Shown here: positions 24,758 to 38,200 of the stretch, piece after piece | Numbering within the stretch: position 1 is the first letter of the stretch | How the letters are laid out: each line of letters begins with the position of its first letter | Assembly (NCBI GenBank): GCA_030562195.1 | Contig: JAUJPP010000012.1 | Span: forward strand, 2,170,001 to 2,234,000 | From: Nipponacmea schrenckii | Lineage: Eukaryota > Mollusca > Gastropoda > Lottiidae | DNA: 64,000 bases | Direction: 5' to 3' | Position numbers and translations under genes: made by a program | Notes under the pieces: generated by a model | Told to the model about the DNA's origin: nothing | The model's input: only the letters and a program-made list of their open reading frames with translations | The model's database searches: none

Positions 24758-26451
24758 TGTTCTACTGCGATCCTACCAGCCTGGGTAAGAATAGATCAGT
24801 ATGATTAACACACTATACAACCTAGATATCGGCCTTTCACAAATAATAATTCTGATATAACATTAACACAAGCATCTTTGAATGGATGACTAAAGATTTA
24901 ATGGTTGAAATAACCGTATCCTGGGACAAAATGTTGACTGGGGGACTCTTGACATATGTCTTAAAATTAAAAATGGAATTTGTTTTAGTCGACATAGAAA
25001 ATTGTTCTTAGGTAAGCAGAAAATACAACGACTTATCAATTGAAACAATATGAAAGATGTCGTGATGTCGAATTTCTTATATTGTGAAATCAATCTGTGT
25101 AGTATACAGGTCTAGATTTCTTGTCATGTGTGGTAATTTGAAATCACCCAAGAATGAGAGTAGTGGTGGCCTTTTTTATCTGAATGAAGGTTTCAACTGA
25201 AGGTCTACATTTTGACTGGACAGATCAATAAGACATCAACCCACTACCAAGTGGAAACCTCAAGTTATATGTCTATTCTAAGAATGCTTTTAGCAGGATA
25301 GGGTAGCTACATGACTGCGCAAAGGAATTTGTATGAAGCTTTTCAAGAAATTCTGAAATGGTGATAGTAACACGCAGCAAAATGCTTTGTGACCGCGTAT
25401 TTTATGTTTATATAAAAAGCAAAATTCTTGCAAGCAAAACATATCTACCTGCAGAGAAATAAAAGAAAACTGTTGTCTTACCTGGTGGTGATATTTTACT
25501 GAATGGTATGTGTGTACCTATAGAGAGACGCTGTATGACATGTACTGTTTAGATAATAATGTATTATATATACCTTACAAGAAATACACCGTTATCTTCA
25601 CTGTTATGTAAACCTACATAATAACCTATCTTTGTCTATATTTAACCGTGATTGTCCTTAATGTAATATTGCTCTTTGCATTCGAATTCAAGAGATAAGC
25701 ATAAGCATAACATGGTAAGCGTTTCTTCTGAGACAGAATTTGCTACCTCGACAACTGCTTTCTTCACACCGTAAGCTCTCCGAGTTTGTGTCAGAAGAAG
25801 AAACCACTATATTTTACAACTTATGTTCACAAGCCCTCTGTGACAATGATCCTTTCTACCAGCTGGTCCTTGTCCAAACCTCTTGACATTAAACTTTTCC
25901 GGATTATCTGTACCCATTTACAGGTAAGTGGAGTGGAATTATGAGTGAAGATGACTTATTGTTCACACGTCGGTCGAGATCAAAATTCACGTCCGACATT
26001 TTCAACGTAGTCCAGCAAATGACGTCATGACGTTAAGAACCAATGCTCCAACCGCTATGCTATAGAACCCCACAGAGGTAAGCTGAAATACATGATGACA
26101 TTGCTGTTGCATATTATGTCCCAGACCTACAAGATCTAATTGACCAGTGTCAAGTTTACAGCAGTAGAATGAAGATTCTCTTTCTCAGCAGCAAAAAGCG
26201 TGGTTCTCCATTTTTGTCCTAAAAAACGTTCAAGGTGACATAGTCAGGAATGTTTCACTGCTTGACACTCGTTGTACCCCGTACACGAAACAGTTAAGCA
26301 TGTTGGCATTTTACTCAACTCATTCTTTGATTCATCGGAAAGAACTGCATCCTCCTGAAGATCTCTCAGATCGTTTAAAGGCGTGTCTTTATTCCTGATG
26401 TTTTTAACCTACTCACCAAGTACAACCTCCTGCATTGTGCAAATACTTTCC
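24758..26451. other. Intergenic: upstream of dehydrogenase copy B
   Basis: Unit B counterpart of 17449-19635. It contains the SINE-like segment 25958-26078 and no recognisable exon. It lacks the GATTCATC-flanked MITE. Confidence 0.6.
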
Positions 26452-27614
26452 TTGAAACAAGTGTTTTCCCAACGAAATCGAAGTGGAAGAATGCTGTTCG
26501 GCTGTCAGTCAGGGATCGTGAAAAAGGAGAATGAAATCTTCGCATTTCTACTCCTAAATTCGAACTTTTCAGAAATATTTATATTCATCTATCGCCCGAT
26601 CCAATTTTTGAGTTCTACCTTTATACCTATTCATTGTTTATAGAATTACTTTATATGTGTATTATCTGCATAATCTTCAAAATTTGAGGAAATAAAGTTA
26701 TGTATACGTGTACTAAATTACAGTTTCAGAGTTACTCTTGAGGAACCCGGATTTTCATAGTAAAGTTACTGGGCGCTAGTAAATTCAATAGAAGAAAGAT
26801 TACTAAATACGGATTTAGTCACAACTCTCGTTTTGCTATTTTGTGGTCATTGTTAAGTGGCCAGGCTTTTTATGTTTCAGCACAGCTTTAGTATACATCA
26901 CAACTATTAACAATCGACTCTAAATCTATTCACTCTGTTCTATCTTGTTTACACTTAACCTATGGTGAGCTTCTGTTCATCAATGTGATCTCATCACTCT
27001 GAACATTCTTACTTTCGTATCCACTTGTTATTGAGCCTTTAGTTTCCATAAAGAAAGAACTGTTTTAGTGCTTTCTTCTTTTGGTTTAAGCGGGATATTT
27101 GCATTTTACAAATTGCATTATTTATTTGCACCGTGTATCATGGATTGTATATTGCTATATTGATTATTTAAGAAATAAGGACTTGGTCAGCGAAAGGTAT
27201 GTTTTTTATCATGTTCTTTTGTGTACAGTTAAAGCAACTTTACGCAGTAGTGTATAGTCGTAGTGTATGGCAGCCATCGTGAATTCTCCAAGTGCGTTAG
27301 ATAAGCTATAGTTCAGTTGTAATACTGAAGTAGTTTCTGTAATTGCACATATTTAATAATGGTTTTTATCAAATTCATTCATTTAGTCTTCTAGGTTTAA
27401 ATTGTATTAGTTTAAACACCAACGTCTAGGTATGTATATCGTATAAATAATACTTTATTGTTTGTATATTAGTTATTGTTATCAATTTAAATAAAGTTTA
27501 GACCATCGTGTTTATTTATTCGTCTTGACCCCTGGCGGATACTACAAAATGTAAAAGATTTGGGCAATCAGTGTATGCTTACTCATTGACATAAGATTGG
27601 ATGAAGGTTGATAT
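26452..27614. other. Probable inverted segment at the distal end of the duplication
   Basis: About 1.16 kb bounded by the inverted hexamers CTTTCC (26446-26451) and GGAAAG (27615-27620). Its right end (27503-27614) is the reverse complement of the last ~115 bp of unit A (about 19630-19740: atatcaac...aataaataaac). Flipping this segment makes unit B end exactly as unit A does. No gene was recognised inside. Confidence 0.7.
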
Positions 27615-29435
27615 GGAAAGCAAAATGCATCTTTTTCCTAGCATTCATTATGTTAGACTAAAGTTGTATTATAAGGATTCAATGTAAAACAGTGGTAACT
27701 TAGTAGGTTCATGTATAATTTTTTACAATGCCCTTAACTTTGACCCATTTCATGATAATTTACATACAAAGATAATATATGTATACACTTCAAGACGTTC
27801 ATTTACAAGAAATATATAATAACGTCAACAAATTCGATAAAGAAATGACAGTATGTGAAGCTGTATTAAGTCTCGAAATGTGTAAAACCCTTTCGAGAAT
27901 TGTTTCATAATCCTAATTTAGATTGACTGTTCACAAGAAATTCGTTATGATGCCAGCATAAAATAACTGTTAAATAGGGAAATACGTCTAGCCATCCACT
28001 TTCATGCTTCAACAAATGCGATGCAGATTTGTTCTATTCTTGCTTGATGTGCTTTGCGAGTGCCAAGACCAGCTCTCAACTGGCAAAATCTACAGCATCT
28101 GACCAACAGTATCTGGTCAATCACTTAGTGTAGTTGAGTTCATGGCAAAAAAAACTCGTAGTTGTCATCAATAGCTCGTATTAGAATTGAACAATTTCAT
28201 ATAAGTTATTAATTTCTAGGGTATAAATTAAATACCCTTTAAAAATCAGTCTTAAGAGATTTGCAAGGTAAATCAGAATTAAGATATGCAAAGGCATTAC
28301 TTCAGGGAATCCATTAAGGTCTAGTGTGCCATGGACATTCTCAGATGTTATTTCTAAATCAGTGACCAAACGTTTGGTAATTCATCTTGAGTTCTTTATT
28401 AAAGCTTTTGACGGAGGCATTTTAGCTTAAGTAAGGTAGGTGGCAACGAAAAATTTGATTTGTATTTGATTTGATTTTCATTTAGTCCGTTATGTGCAAA
28501 TGTCGGCAACTGATCTGTGATGGAAATTACTGGGGTTTTCAAATATCTTCTGTACAGTAACTGTTACTTTCCTCTCACTTATCTAATTGAATATATTCAC
28601 GTCACCTTGCAAGACGTTTAAAATGAGAGCTGGAAATTTTGATTGTAATTTTATGTCTTTGAATTTCTGCTTTCAACAGTAACAATTATTGTAATATGAC
28701 GTAGTTTGTTGAAGCTAGTTACAAGTAAAAACAAAACACTTCTAATGAAGTCATCTTTAACATAACAAATCTTCATAAATATTACATTACAATATATATC
28801 TTATTCAATTAGATATAACATTAAACATTTGGTCACTGATTTAGATGTTTAATTGTAGATATGTATATTTCATATACATTTAACATTTCCAGTGCAATTG
28901 AAATGTTTCATATAAATTAAATCTATGCACTGGAGCTTCACATCATAATCATATCATAATATCTCTTGTACAAATTATGCATGGTCTGAGGACGCTGTTT
29001 AATGTCATGCACTGAGTATACATTTCAATTATAAGAACCCTCTCTTCTAAGTTCTATGTAGCTATGGAACAATTCTTTGATCTTTTTCTTTGTCTAATTG
29101 CTGGTGACTGTGAATTAAAAATGGAGCAGCTTCATTCACCTGTTTATAAGGAATACACGTGCAAATTTTAACAATATGCATTCTCCATCTATCAAGTGAC
29201 AATCTACAAAACACTGTATTCATTTAAAAACACATAAATTTATCATTACATACATGTGAGGAATTAATTTACTAATACATTTAACATTTTCAGTGCAATT
29301 GAAATGTTTCATATAAATTAACTCAACTAGAATATCAGCCATAAACATTCAATCCTTTTCACAAAAGGCACACTTAAAGACCTAAGTAAATCACTCAGAA
29401 GATTTTCTGTTGGCAAACATTAATATTTTTAACCA
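27615..29435. other. Intergenic with small repeats, no gene seen
   Basis: It holds a 17-bp inverted pair (CTAAATCAGTGACCAAA at 28354-28370, its complement at 28828-28844), possibly the ends of a ~490-bp element. It also holds a ~45-bp direct repeat (acatttaacattt.cagtgcaattg...) at about 28876-28920 and 29277-29321. No exons were recognised. Confidence 0.45.
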
Positions 29436-30270
29436 CTATTTTTTTCCCTTTTTCTTTTTGCCCTGTGATGGTTTCAATGAGGTAGAAGCTGGTAGTGATT
29501 GTGAGGAACGTTTTAAGTCTTCGATTGCAGTAGACACTTCTTCTCCAAGACATTCTAACTCTTTATACTCCTCCTCTAAACTCGAGGGAGCTTCACGTAA
29601 TATTTCACACAATTTCACCATTTGTACAGCTTTTTGATAGGCTTCTGTGATATTTTCATTTAATCGATGGAGATTTGTAGAATTTGAGTCTGTTTTTTCT
29701 TCTTCATCCTCTTCTAAATCGACTGGAATAAAAAATGAAATATTCTCAAATCTGATTTGAAATATGACTCTAGATATTTGCTTTGTAGCTGTAGTGTACT
29801 GTAGCTTCTTGACCACCATAAAGTTCTCGATATTTCAGGTTCTATAGTGAGTAATAAAGACTCTATTTAGGTTTCCTCATAAGAAAAAATCAACTTGGCA
29901 TTGACATCCTAGAGTACTGACACTGGTAAGACTGTGTCTTTTTGGAAGGTTAAATAGGCAAAATTATCAGGCCTACTGTCAACTGATATTCTCTCAATAT
30001 CTGCTTTGATCAATGAATGACTCCACCACACCAGACAATATCAGTATATTATAGTTGTGGCGGAAGCTTAATTCTGAAAATACCCCCCCCCCCCGATAAT
30101 TGTCTATTACAGGTTGTGAAATTCGCAATATTACCGGTGCTATTCCCATTCAAAATCTCAGCTGGATTGAAATTGGTAAAAACCACGTCATCATTTGGTG
30201 CCCCCTGTATATCCTTAGTAATATCAGATAAGGTTGGCATCTTAGGCCGTTCCACAAAACTCTTCGCCAT
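29436..30270 (-). CDS. C19orf25: UPF0449 (C19orf25-like) protein, complete, 2 exons
   Basis: Exons 30135-30270 and 29436-29722 encode 140 aa, joined in phase 1 (GT-AG intron of 412 bp). The N-terminus has the family's signature RPKMPTLSDITKDIQGAPNDD followed by VVFT. The rest is an acidic patch (DLEEDEEEK), a helical region with coiled-coil character (about residues 62-115), and a lysine tail GKKKKGKK. Human C19orf25 is of similar size with the same order of N-terminal motif then coiled coil. Function is unknown. Its start lies about 2 kb from the start of the DP gene on the other strand, so the two are divergently transcribed. The tail run of lysines resembles a nuclear localisation signal, which is inference only. 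Confidence 0.82.
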
Positions 30271-32291
30271 TATTGATGAATAAAACAACAAATAACTGCA
30301 TCTAAATTAATCATTCAGTCAAATAAACATCGGATTTTCCCCCCAGGTGTGCAATGTTTACATCAGGTGCGACGTCACTTTATTGTTTTCTTAACGTTAA
30401 AGATTTTGATTAAAGGGGAATAACTCATACATATTTCAGACAACGGTGATTGTAACCACTGAAACGATACCATTATTTTTATATGCCCTCCAAAAGTGTA
30501 TCTATTGAAATTTTGCAGGTACGTTTCAATTCATAGTTAAAACTATTCAGTAGAGTTATACCAATTTATTATAGTTTTTCTTTGGAAACTTTATTACAAC
30601 AATTTCAAAGGCCATAATCTATAAAACATTTATTTTAACGTTGTCATTATACAGTCGTAAATTGAGTTCTTTCCCTTGGAACATTGGTACATATTTCCCT
30701 TCTCTTTGAAGCTATAATGATAAGTTTCATTTGATTCTCATTAAATTAGCTTTTTACATAGAAATAATGAATAACGTTTGTCATTATTTACGTAAGAACA
30801 ATCAAATCTAAATTGATGGACATAGTTACCGGTACATAGAAAAAAAAAGACATGAAAAATATCGGTAGGCCTAACGTCAAAACGATTTTTTGGCCCTATT
30901 CTGACGAATTATCAATTTAGAGGTTCTCCACTGAGACCAGTTTTATCTGAATCGCTACAATGTTAAAATAAGCTTTATTTAGAGAATTTGATTTGGCGTT
31001 ACCTTTTGACCTCACTACAACTATAGTCCCCACCCCGCGGGCTATTAGTATTTAATTGAAAAGGTGCGTGCACTTGTCTTGTTGGCTTACAGGAAAATTG
31101 ACTGAAGATGAGACCATGAACCGATTTAAATTTGTCTTGAAAATATGTTTTCACACGGTTAAGGCGTATTAATATGTAACACAGGCCAAAATATCCTAAT
31201 ATCAAATATATACACAACACGCTTGATATCAGCTTTCGAGATTAAATCACACTCAATCATTCTTCTTTTCGAAAATGTGTTCAAGGCAATTTAAGAGACT
31301 AGATGTACAAAAATAAACTCTTTACATTACATGGGTCAGAATTAGGTCCAATACACAATGACATGGTCCTGACTAAAATTCAGAACATATAGAGCAATGG
31401 ATTTAAAAAATTAAAAAATGTAAAATTCGCTTTAAAGACGTATCTAATTACACGTGTATTAGAGGGGCAGATCAATGTTCCTGCAAAAATCTATATTGAA
31501 ATGCCATTAGTTATCATACAGGCTTATTATCATTATGTACATTATCAGATTATCCATATTATCAGATTACGTGTATTCACTAATTATTAATTTTTTTAAA
31601 GTTTAAAGTGGGGGACACAGAAACTTTATGTTCTGAATTAGTTTCGTCGTCTCGTCTTTTTTTTCAAACTTTTAACAGATTAATAATTTTCGAAAATCGC
31701 ACTTGAACAATAATATATTATGATATAAAATATCTTGCAAATCTTATTTATCTTTCTCAAAATTCACTGAAGACAATTTGCTTGATTTAGGAAATCTGCT
31801 ACATGTTTTTTTTCTTCTTCAAAGACTTCCGGCCATTCATTGCTTTGTTTTGTGATGTGAGGGAATTTAACCTTTAACCTTACTACGCAAGCGCACTTCA
31901 ACCCACATGATTAAATTATCCAATCACAGCAGACAGATGGCCGACGCCGCCAAGCTCGTTTTGTAAAGGAATTGATGGAAAATAGGCCAAATTTAATGGC
32001 AGATATCTCTTATATTACAACTGATCAGATATATTGATGTCGGAATTCCAAAACATGGATATTTGAACTCTCAATCTAAGAATTAGTAAAGTCCAACATT
32101 CCTACGGAAACAATTGAAAATTGCTGTTAAAGTCGAATGGAGTGGTAGTTTATGTCGCCATTTTGGTAGTGGAAGTTTAAACCTTGGAAAACCCTTGCCA
32201 TTCCTTCGTATTTCATGATGCAAACGTAGTTTGGTTTTGGCTTAAAGATAGGTTAACAAGACAAGATTCTTAGGAAAGGTTGAAAATCATC
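30271..32291. promoter_or_regulatory. Divergent upstream region between C19orf25-like and DP genes
   Basis: About 2 kb without recognised coding sequence. Near 31890-31970 is the locally most GC-rich stretch (tacgcaagcgcac, gatggccgacgccgcc), with ATCCAATCA, a CCAAT-box-like word, at 31918-31926. This is a plausible core promoter and 5' UTR for the DP gene. Assignment is by position and composition only. Confidence 0.35.
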
Positions 32292-35200
32292 ATGGCAAAC
32301 TCAAATACTACTCTGGCAGGACTCTGGAGGGATGATGGTAAGATGTTATTTTGGTGTTGAAACGGATTTAGATTGAGTGAGTGATATATAGGGAAGCACT
32401 CAAGTCAAGATGACAGCATGGTTTCAAGTTCAGAACAGTATTGAACTAATGCAGGTCTTATGGCCCTAGTCCATAGCTGTCGATGAATTTAAAGTGTAAT
32501 GCAATGTTATATCCATGGCTTGTAAGGTTCCATGTAGATCTATCAAATTTAATGTAGAGTAAGAATGTGGATGGTTGATCTATTTGTCTTTTTCATTTAC
32601 ACAATGAATTTATCATTTCTCAAAAAAAAAATCTGTTCATATTGTTTTGTAAATTTCATCAAAATTAAACTATTTATCTTCTGTTTCACATGTCGATGGA
32701 CTTATGCAACCAAGAAATATAGAAAGTAGATTGTAGCCTTTGCCTTTTAGGCAAGCCCTAAGCTTTCCATGATTAAAACTTTAAAATGAACCATTTTAGG
32801 ACTCAACTCATGTCATGTGATAAAACTTTATAAGCTTCTATCGAAAAACTTTGTAAGTTCTATTTATATACGGTAGGCTACCTGTTCAATGAAATGCCAG
32901 GTACCGTAATAAAGGAACATGTGTCAGGCAAGGATTGCTAATTAGTTGCAAGCCATTCTGTCACAGGTATAAAGTGATTTACAGTCGAAAGACACTAAAG
33001 TGATTGAATACTTATAACCTAATCGATGGATAGTCTACAAGCTTTTAACAACGGTTTACTGGCATCATCATAAAGTAATATAGAATTTATTATCTGAACA
33101 TGAGTAAATCTCAGTCTTATTTCATTTGAATGGTATATTTCAGGTCAGTCAAGTCCAGTAAAAACAGTTCAGATAACTCCCTCAAAATCTACGGAGTTAC
33201 AAGAAAATATTGTCAAATTTTATAAAGATAGTGGACTAGATAGTGTAGCTAAAGAGGTGAGATATAATATTGGCTGTTGTTCCTGATGTGAGGCATTATG
33301 ATAGATTTAAGTTGCATACCGTTGACATTCAAAAAATGTCAATGTATATATGACTCTCATCTACAACAGATGCGACAGATATTTTTCATACCAAGCAGCC
33401 AAAAAATTGAAATAAAAAAGTTAATTGTCTACATTTCATGGCAATATTTAAAGTTCTAGTAACCCAAAAGTGACCTAGTTTGGTTCGTGTATTAAATTGA
33501 AATTAAAAGTTTTCAGAAGCAAGGCTGTGATTGCATAATATATTAAAAATGCTATAGCAGACAAATATAGTGCCGGTCTTAAGATATCCTGATCTTAAAC
33601 TGATGTAATTTGCAACCTCTAGTGAAATTCTATAGCTATTTAAGTAGCAACCAATTTTCATTACACTTGCATTAAATTAATTTATTTGCATAGCAGTTTT
33701 TTGACTTATGGGACAAAAATTGAAAGCAATTAAAAATTTTGTGGAGATTTTGTCTATGAGATGTGAAAAAGTACCGGTATAGTAGTTTTTTCTATGATAG
33801 TGTCTCTACCGTACTTAATACCAGATGGTCCCACATGTCATTAATTAACTCGTAATTAGGCTAACTATGACAGGAATTCCCACGGTAGGGTACTAACATA
33901 GGTATGTACGTCAAGTCTCAAATGTCGTTCAAATGTCATTGATCTTTTTTTTGATCATCCAGTCTGTCAATTAGGTACATAAATCATCACATAACCGGAC
34001 GCTGTTGTTATTGCCTACATTCCTTAATATTTTCCACAACAACAATGGCATTTTGGTATTCCATTTATTATCTTTTGCAAAAGGCAATATAACGTTTAAA
34101 TATCATTTTGTAAAAATATTATGAATTAATTTAAATAAGTTTTAACTCAATAATAATAAAATACAAAATCAATTTTTAGAAGCCTTCATTCATACGTCAT
34201 TTGCTCACGTGAACAAACATGGAGTCTAAATTTAGAGTTTCAAGGCAGATCAGCGTCAAATGGATTCCACAATTTTTACGTCCACATAGGTCTTTTGAAC
34301 TTGAGAATACATGGATTATTCATTAGAAACCCCAATTAATCAATTAGTAAGCTTACTTTGGCTCTAATTAATGAGGCAACCCATCTTTAATATGGGCTTT
34401 TTCTGATCTGTACAACTGGATCTTGGGTGAATAATCTGAACTGTCAGAAGGACATCGCGTGAGCAGTACAAATTTACAAGAATCTGCGAGGTGGTTACAT
34501 TCGATATTTGCTGCAGGGCGACACCTATGATGTCAATGGAAAACGACCTGAAGAAAGCATCAAACCCCCCACAAATTCCAAACAAACATTCAAACAAGTT
34601 CAACACTATTCATAAAATATGCAGACAAACGAAATTTCCTTAGTCTGGCAAAACTGCGTCATCAACATAATATACATCACATTTTGCCGAAAATTGTATT
34701 GCAAACTAATATGTGATACCACTTATTTCGAACCCTGACTTGGTATGTAGGCACATGTTGAACAAAGAAAAAGTTTGAACAGCCTTACTTACAGTGGTCG
34801 TATTTGTTGGTTGGTAGTAGACGAATTCTCTACCATTTAAAGACCATCCAGAAGAAGTTTGGGTTTCTTGCCATCATATTTGTTCTAGTTGCTAGATCAT
34901 TTTCTAAATCGTTTCTGTCAGAAAAGTAACTTTACAGAAACAAAAATATGCAAGTATCTTCGAAATGTTTTTGTTGAATATTTTACTTTATTGAAAATTG
35001 TTTCATGTTTCTATTTTATTTAAACTGGATCATAATCTTTTTAGTCTCAAGTCAATATCCAATATAATATGTTATGTATAAGAATGCGTTACTGATGTTA
35101 TAGACTGAATGTGATGGTATTATTTGTTCTGCCTCACTGACTTTTCTATTGTCATTTATTCTATAGAAAAATACATTGATCATAGAGAAGTAAAGGTCAT

Positions 35201-38200
35201 AGGTCAACTGTCGTCTTCCACCTGGCCTATATTTAAATATGAATGAACTGAATTGTTACTAGTAAAATAGTTGAGTCTTTTATTTTGGAGTCTTGGTAAA
35301 GGTGGAGTCACACTTTAATAAATACATTTAAGAAACCTTTCTAATATTAATTTTGACTAAGCTCTCCTCTCAAGTTAATGCAAACTTGTTTTTTTTTATG
35401 AAGAATTGGAAGGGAGTGTGTATACTATTGAATGGGTAATTGACAAACTCCAGGAATGTGGGCATCACCTTCTTAAATACTAACATCTACAACAGTATTT
35501 TTAGAAAGTCAAAAATTCATCAAACCAAAGAATTTTAAAAGGGTGGAGGGCAAGCTGCATGAAATTGGCATGGTGCCATGAAACTCAATTGATTATTTTG
35601 TATCACGTCTTAAAACAAGCTTTATTTCAGGTGGGTATAATGGACTCGAGTGGCGGATTGAGAGGTTTTCGAGAACAAACTCCACAAAAACAACAAGGTA
35701 CGATATAGTTACTATATTTCACAACAATATCTAGTCATTGGTACCTCAGCTTAAATATAGATTTTCAATGCCTAGGCAATGATCATTGGAAATTCTTCTG
35801 CTCGTTGCTGTCTTAATGATTTTAGGTACTGAAGCAAAAGTAAGAACCCTAGCCTATACTATCTAACACAGTTACTTATATTAATTTTAATGTATATTTA
35901 TTTCAGCATACCATCTTGTAGCTATTCAGTCTCCTGTCAAAATGTCTCCTCAACCTCAAATATTACCTAAAATTATGCAGCAACAAGTAATTATTATATT
36001 TTTACTTCTATGACAGTATTCACAAAAATGGACCTAAAATGATTTAAGTATTCCTATATTATGTACATGAATTTGATTTAGACAAGCTGTAAAAGTTGGA
36101 GATAACACTCAATATATATCGGAAAGGTGGATATTCCCGGTAAATAAGGTCTTGAACAGTTTATTTCCCTGAAGTGGCTCTCTCCAGCCAAATAGGACCT
36201 CAGAGCTGGTCCCCAGTCTAAAATCAGCTGTTGCCATCTCTATTATAGCTCTTAAACAGCTATTGATGATGTGCTTTTTCTCAATTCAGTGTTTATAATT
36301 GTCCTCTCTCTGGAATTCAATATGAATAGATTTGTTTTATATCTGCAAAGATGTGGCATCAAAAACTGATGACTTGGATTAGATTGTGCACAAGAATAGG
36401 CATGAAGTAGTTAATATTTCCACATTATTTTTCTAGATGATTCAAGCTAGTCCAACTACACAAACAGTACAAATGGACCCTGCCTCCCCGTGGGGCAGTG
36501 CGAGGAAACGACAAGGCGACCTGATTATCTATGATAATGAATATGGAGATGGGTGAGTAAATAATAAAAGATATCCTATATAAATTTATTTGACTACACT
36601 GCCATTAAATTCTTAGAGTAAAGCAATAAATACAAAATAAAGCTTCAATATTTTCTTATGTAGTAATCTACTATTGATGTTGAGCAAGCAAAATGAATTT
36701 GTCAGATAAAGTAGTTTAATTTCATTTTTTGGCATGTTCTGGTCCATTCAAGTGTTTGTTGATGTTTTCAGTAAAAGAGGGAAAAAAGGAGACAAAGGAG
36801 GAAAAGGTTTACGTCATTTTTCTATGAAAGTATGTGAGAAAGTCCAAAGAAAGGGAGTAACATCATATAATGAAGTTGCTGATGAACTGGTAGCCGAATT
36901 TACTGATCCTAGAAACATGCAGTCTCCTGTTGAACAAGTTGTAAGTAGACAATTTTATAAGAAATAATTTGTAAAAATAAGTATTTTCCTGAATTATGAT
37001 GTATAATATTGACAAAGAAGGCTCATACAAATATATTGAAATAGACAAGTATAAAAGTTTCTTTATGTGCAACCAGCTGAAAGAAAGAAAAAAGCTTTTA
37101 TATATCCATATGACACTAGTAATGTTTATTGCAATGCATCATTAAATTTGCCCTTATTTTTTATTGGTATTTGATTTAACCTTTTTGACCATATTGATGT
37201 ATCAAAGCTTATTGTCTGGAAGTGATTATTTATTACTAGATTGTAAGTATATCTGTGTTTCTGTCTACAGGGCTATGATCAGAAGAATATAAGGAGGCGT
37301 GTCTATGATGCTTTAAATGTGTTAATGGCTATGAATATTATATCTAAAGAGAAAAAAGAAATCCGATGGATTGGACTTCCTACAAATTCAGCTCAGGAAT
37401 ATCAGACTTTAGAGGTACGAGTTGGCTTAATTGTTGATTTTGACCATGATATCAGTAAAAACATCGCAAAAGCATTTGGTGACAAAGCCCAATTTATCTT
37501 GTTTGTTTAAAAGATGTTAATATGTATATTATATGACTGCTTTATGCTGATTTGATGGTTTCTGTAATTCAGTTTGTGTCTGTAAACTTTATGATTAGAT
37601 ATATTTCGATTATGTATTATAGGCTGAGAAACAACGTAGAATGGAGAGAATAAAACATAAAACACAACAATTACAAGAACTTATATTGCAGGTAAATAGC
37701 ACCTTGTATAGACTTGTCATAGCTGTAATTGCATAACGGTTTTCAAGATACTTATCAAACTAAAACAAAGTTTCACATACATTAGTATGAATCTAGGGCT
37801 GGGAATCGATTATGATTTAAATATCGATTATCGGCAAATAATCGGTGACGTGCACCGACCCCGATAATCGATTAATAATCGGTAGAATTTTCATGTCTAT
37901 TTGAAGTAAGGGAGATAACCACATTCGAGTATCGTAAACACAGTACATTTGAAAATGAAAGTAGCATATCCTCCCAGCAGATGGAGCTCTACACTGTTGT
38001 TATTTATAGGCCTATAGTTGTTATTGTGTCGTATTAAAAGTCGATAGCGGTATTATTTGGTAGGTTTTGTGATAGTATTGTTCATTCCATCTTGTAAACA
38101 GTTGTTTGAAAAAATTGATTGGATATAATTTATTGAATCATGATAATTTATTATGGAATTTTAGATCGATAATCGTAATCGGCAGGTAAGTAATCGACGA

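Larger units (their letters stand above)
19741..26451. repeat. Tandem segmental duplication, unit B
   Basis: Collinear second copy of unit A. B-specific insertions are 20302-21406 (Helitron-like) and about 22289-22568 (280 bp, or a deletion in A). Homology stops at 26451 in the word ctttcc. The missing terminal ~115 bp of the unit is found inverted at about 27503-27614. Confidence 0.88.

Noticed and set aside
26383..26643. 86-codon plus-strand frame across the unit B end
   Set aside because: It spans the duplication/inversion breakpoint and is not conserved in unit A, so it is fortuitous.
30090..30104. Run of about 14 C
   Set aside because: Homopolymer in the intron of the UPF0449 gene; of interest only as a likely indel-prone site.
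34364..34606. 80-codon minus-strand frame in DP intron 2
   Set aside because: Composition gives Cys/Phe-rich peptides with no recognisable motif; no splice-linked neighbours were found.
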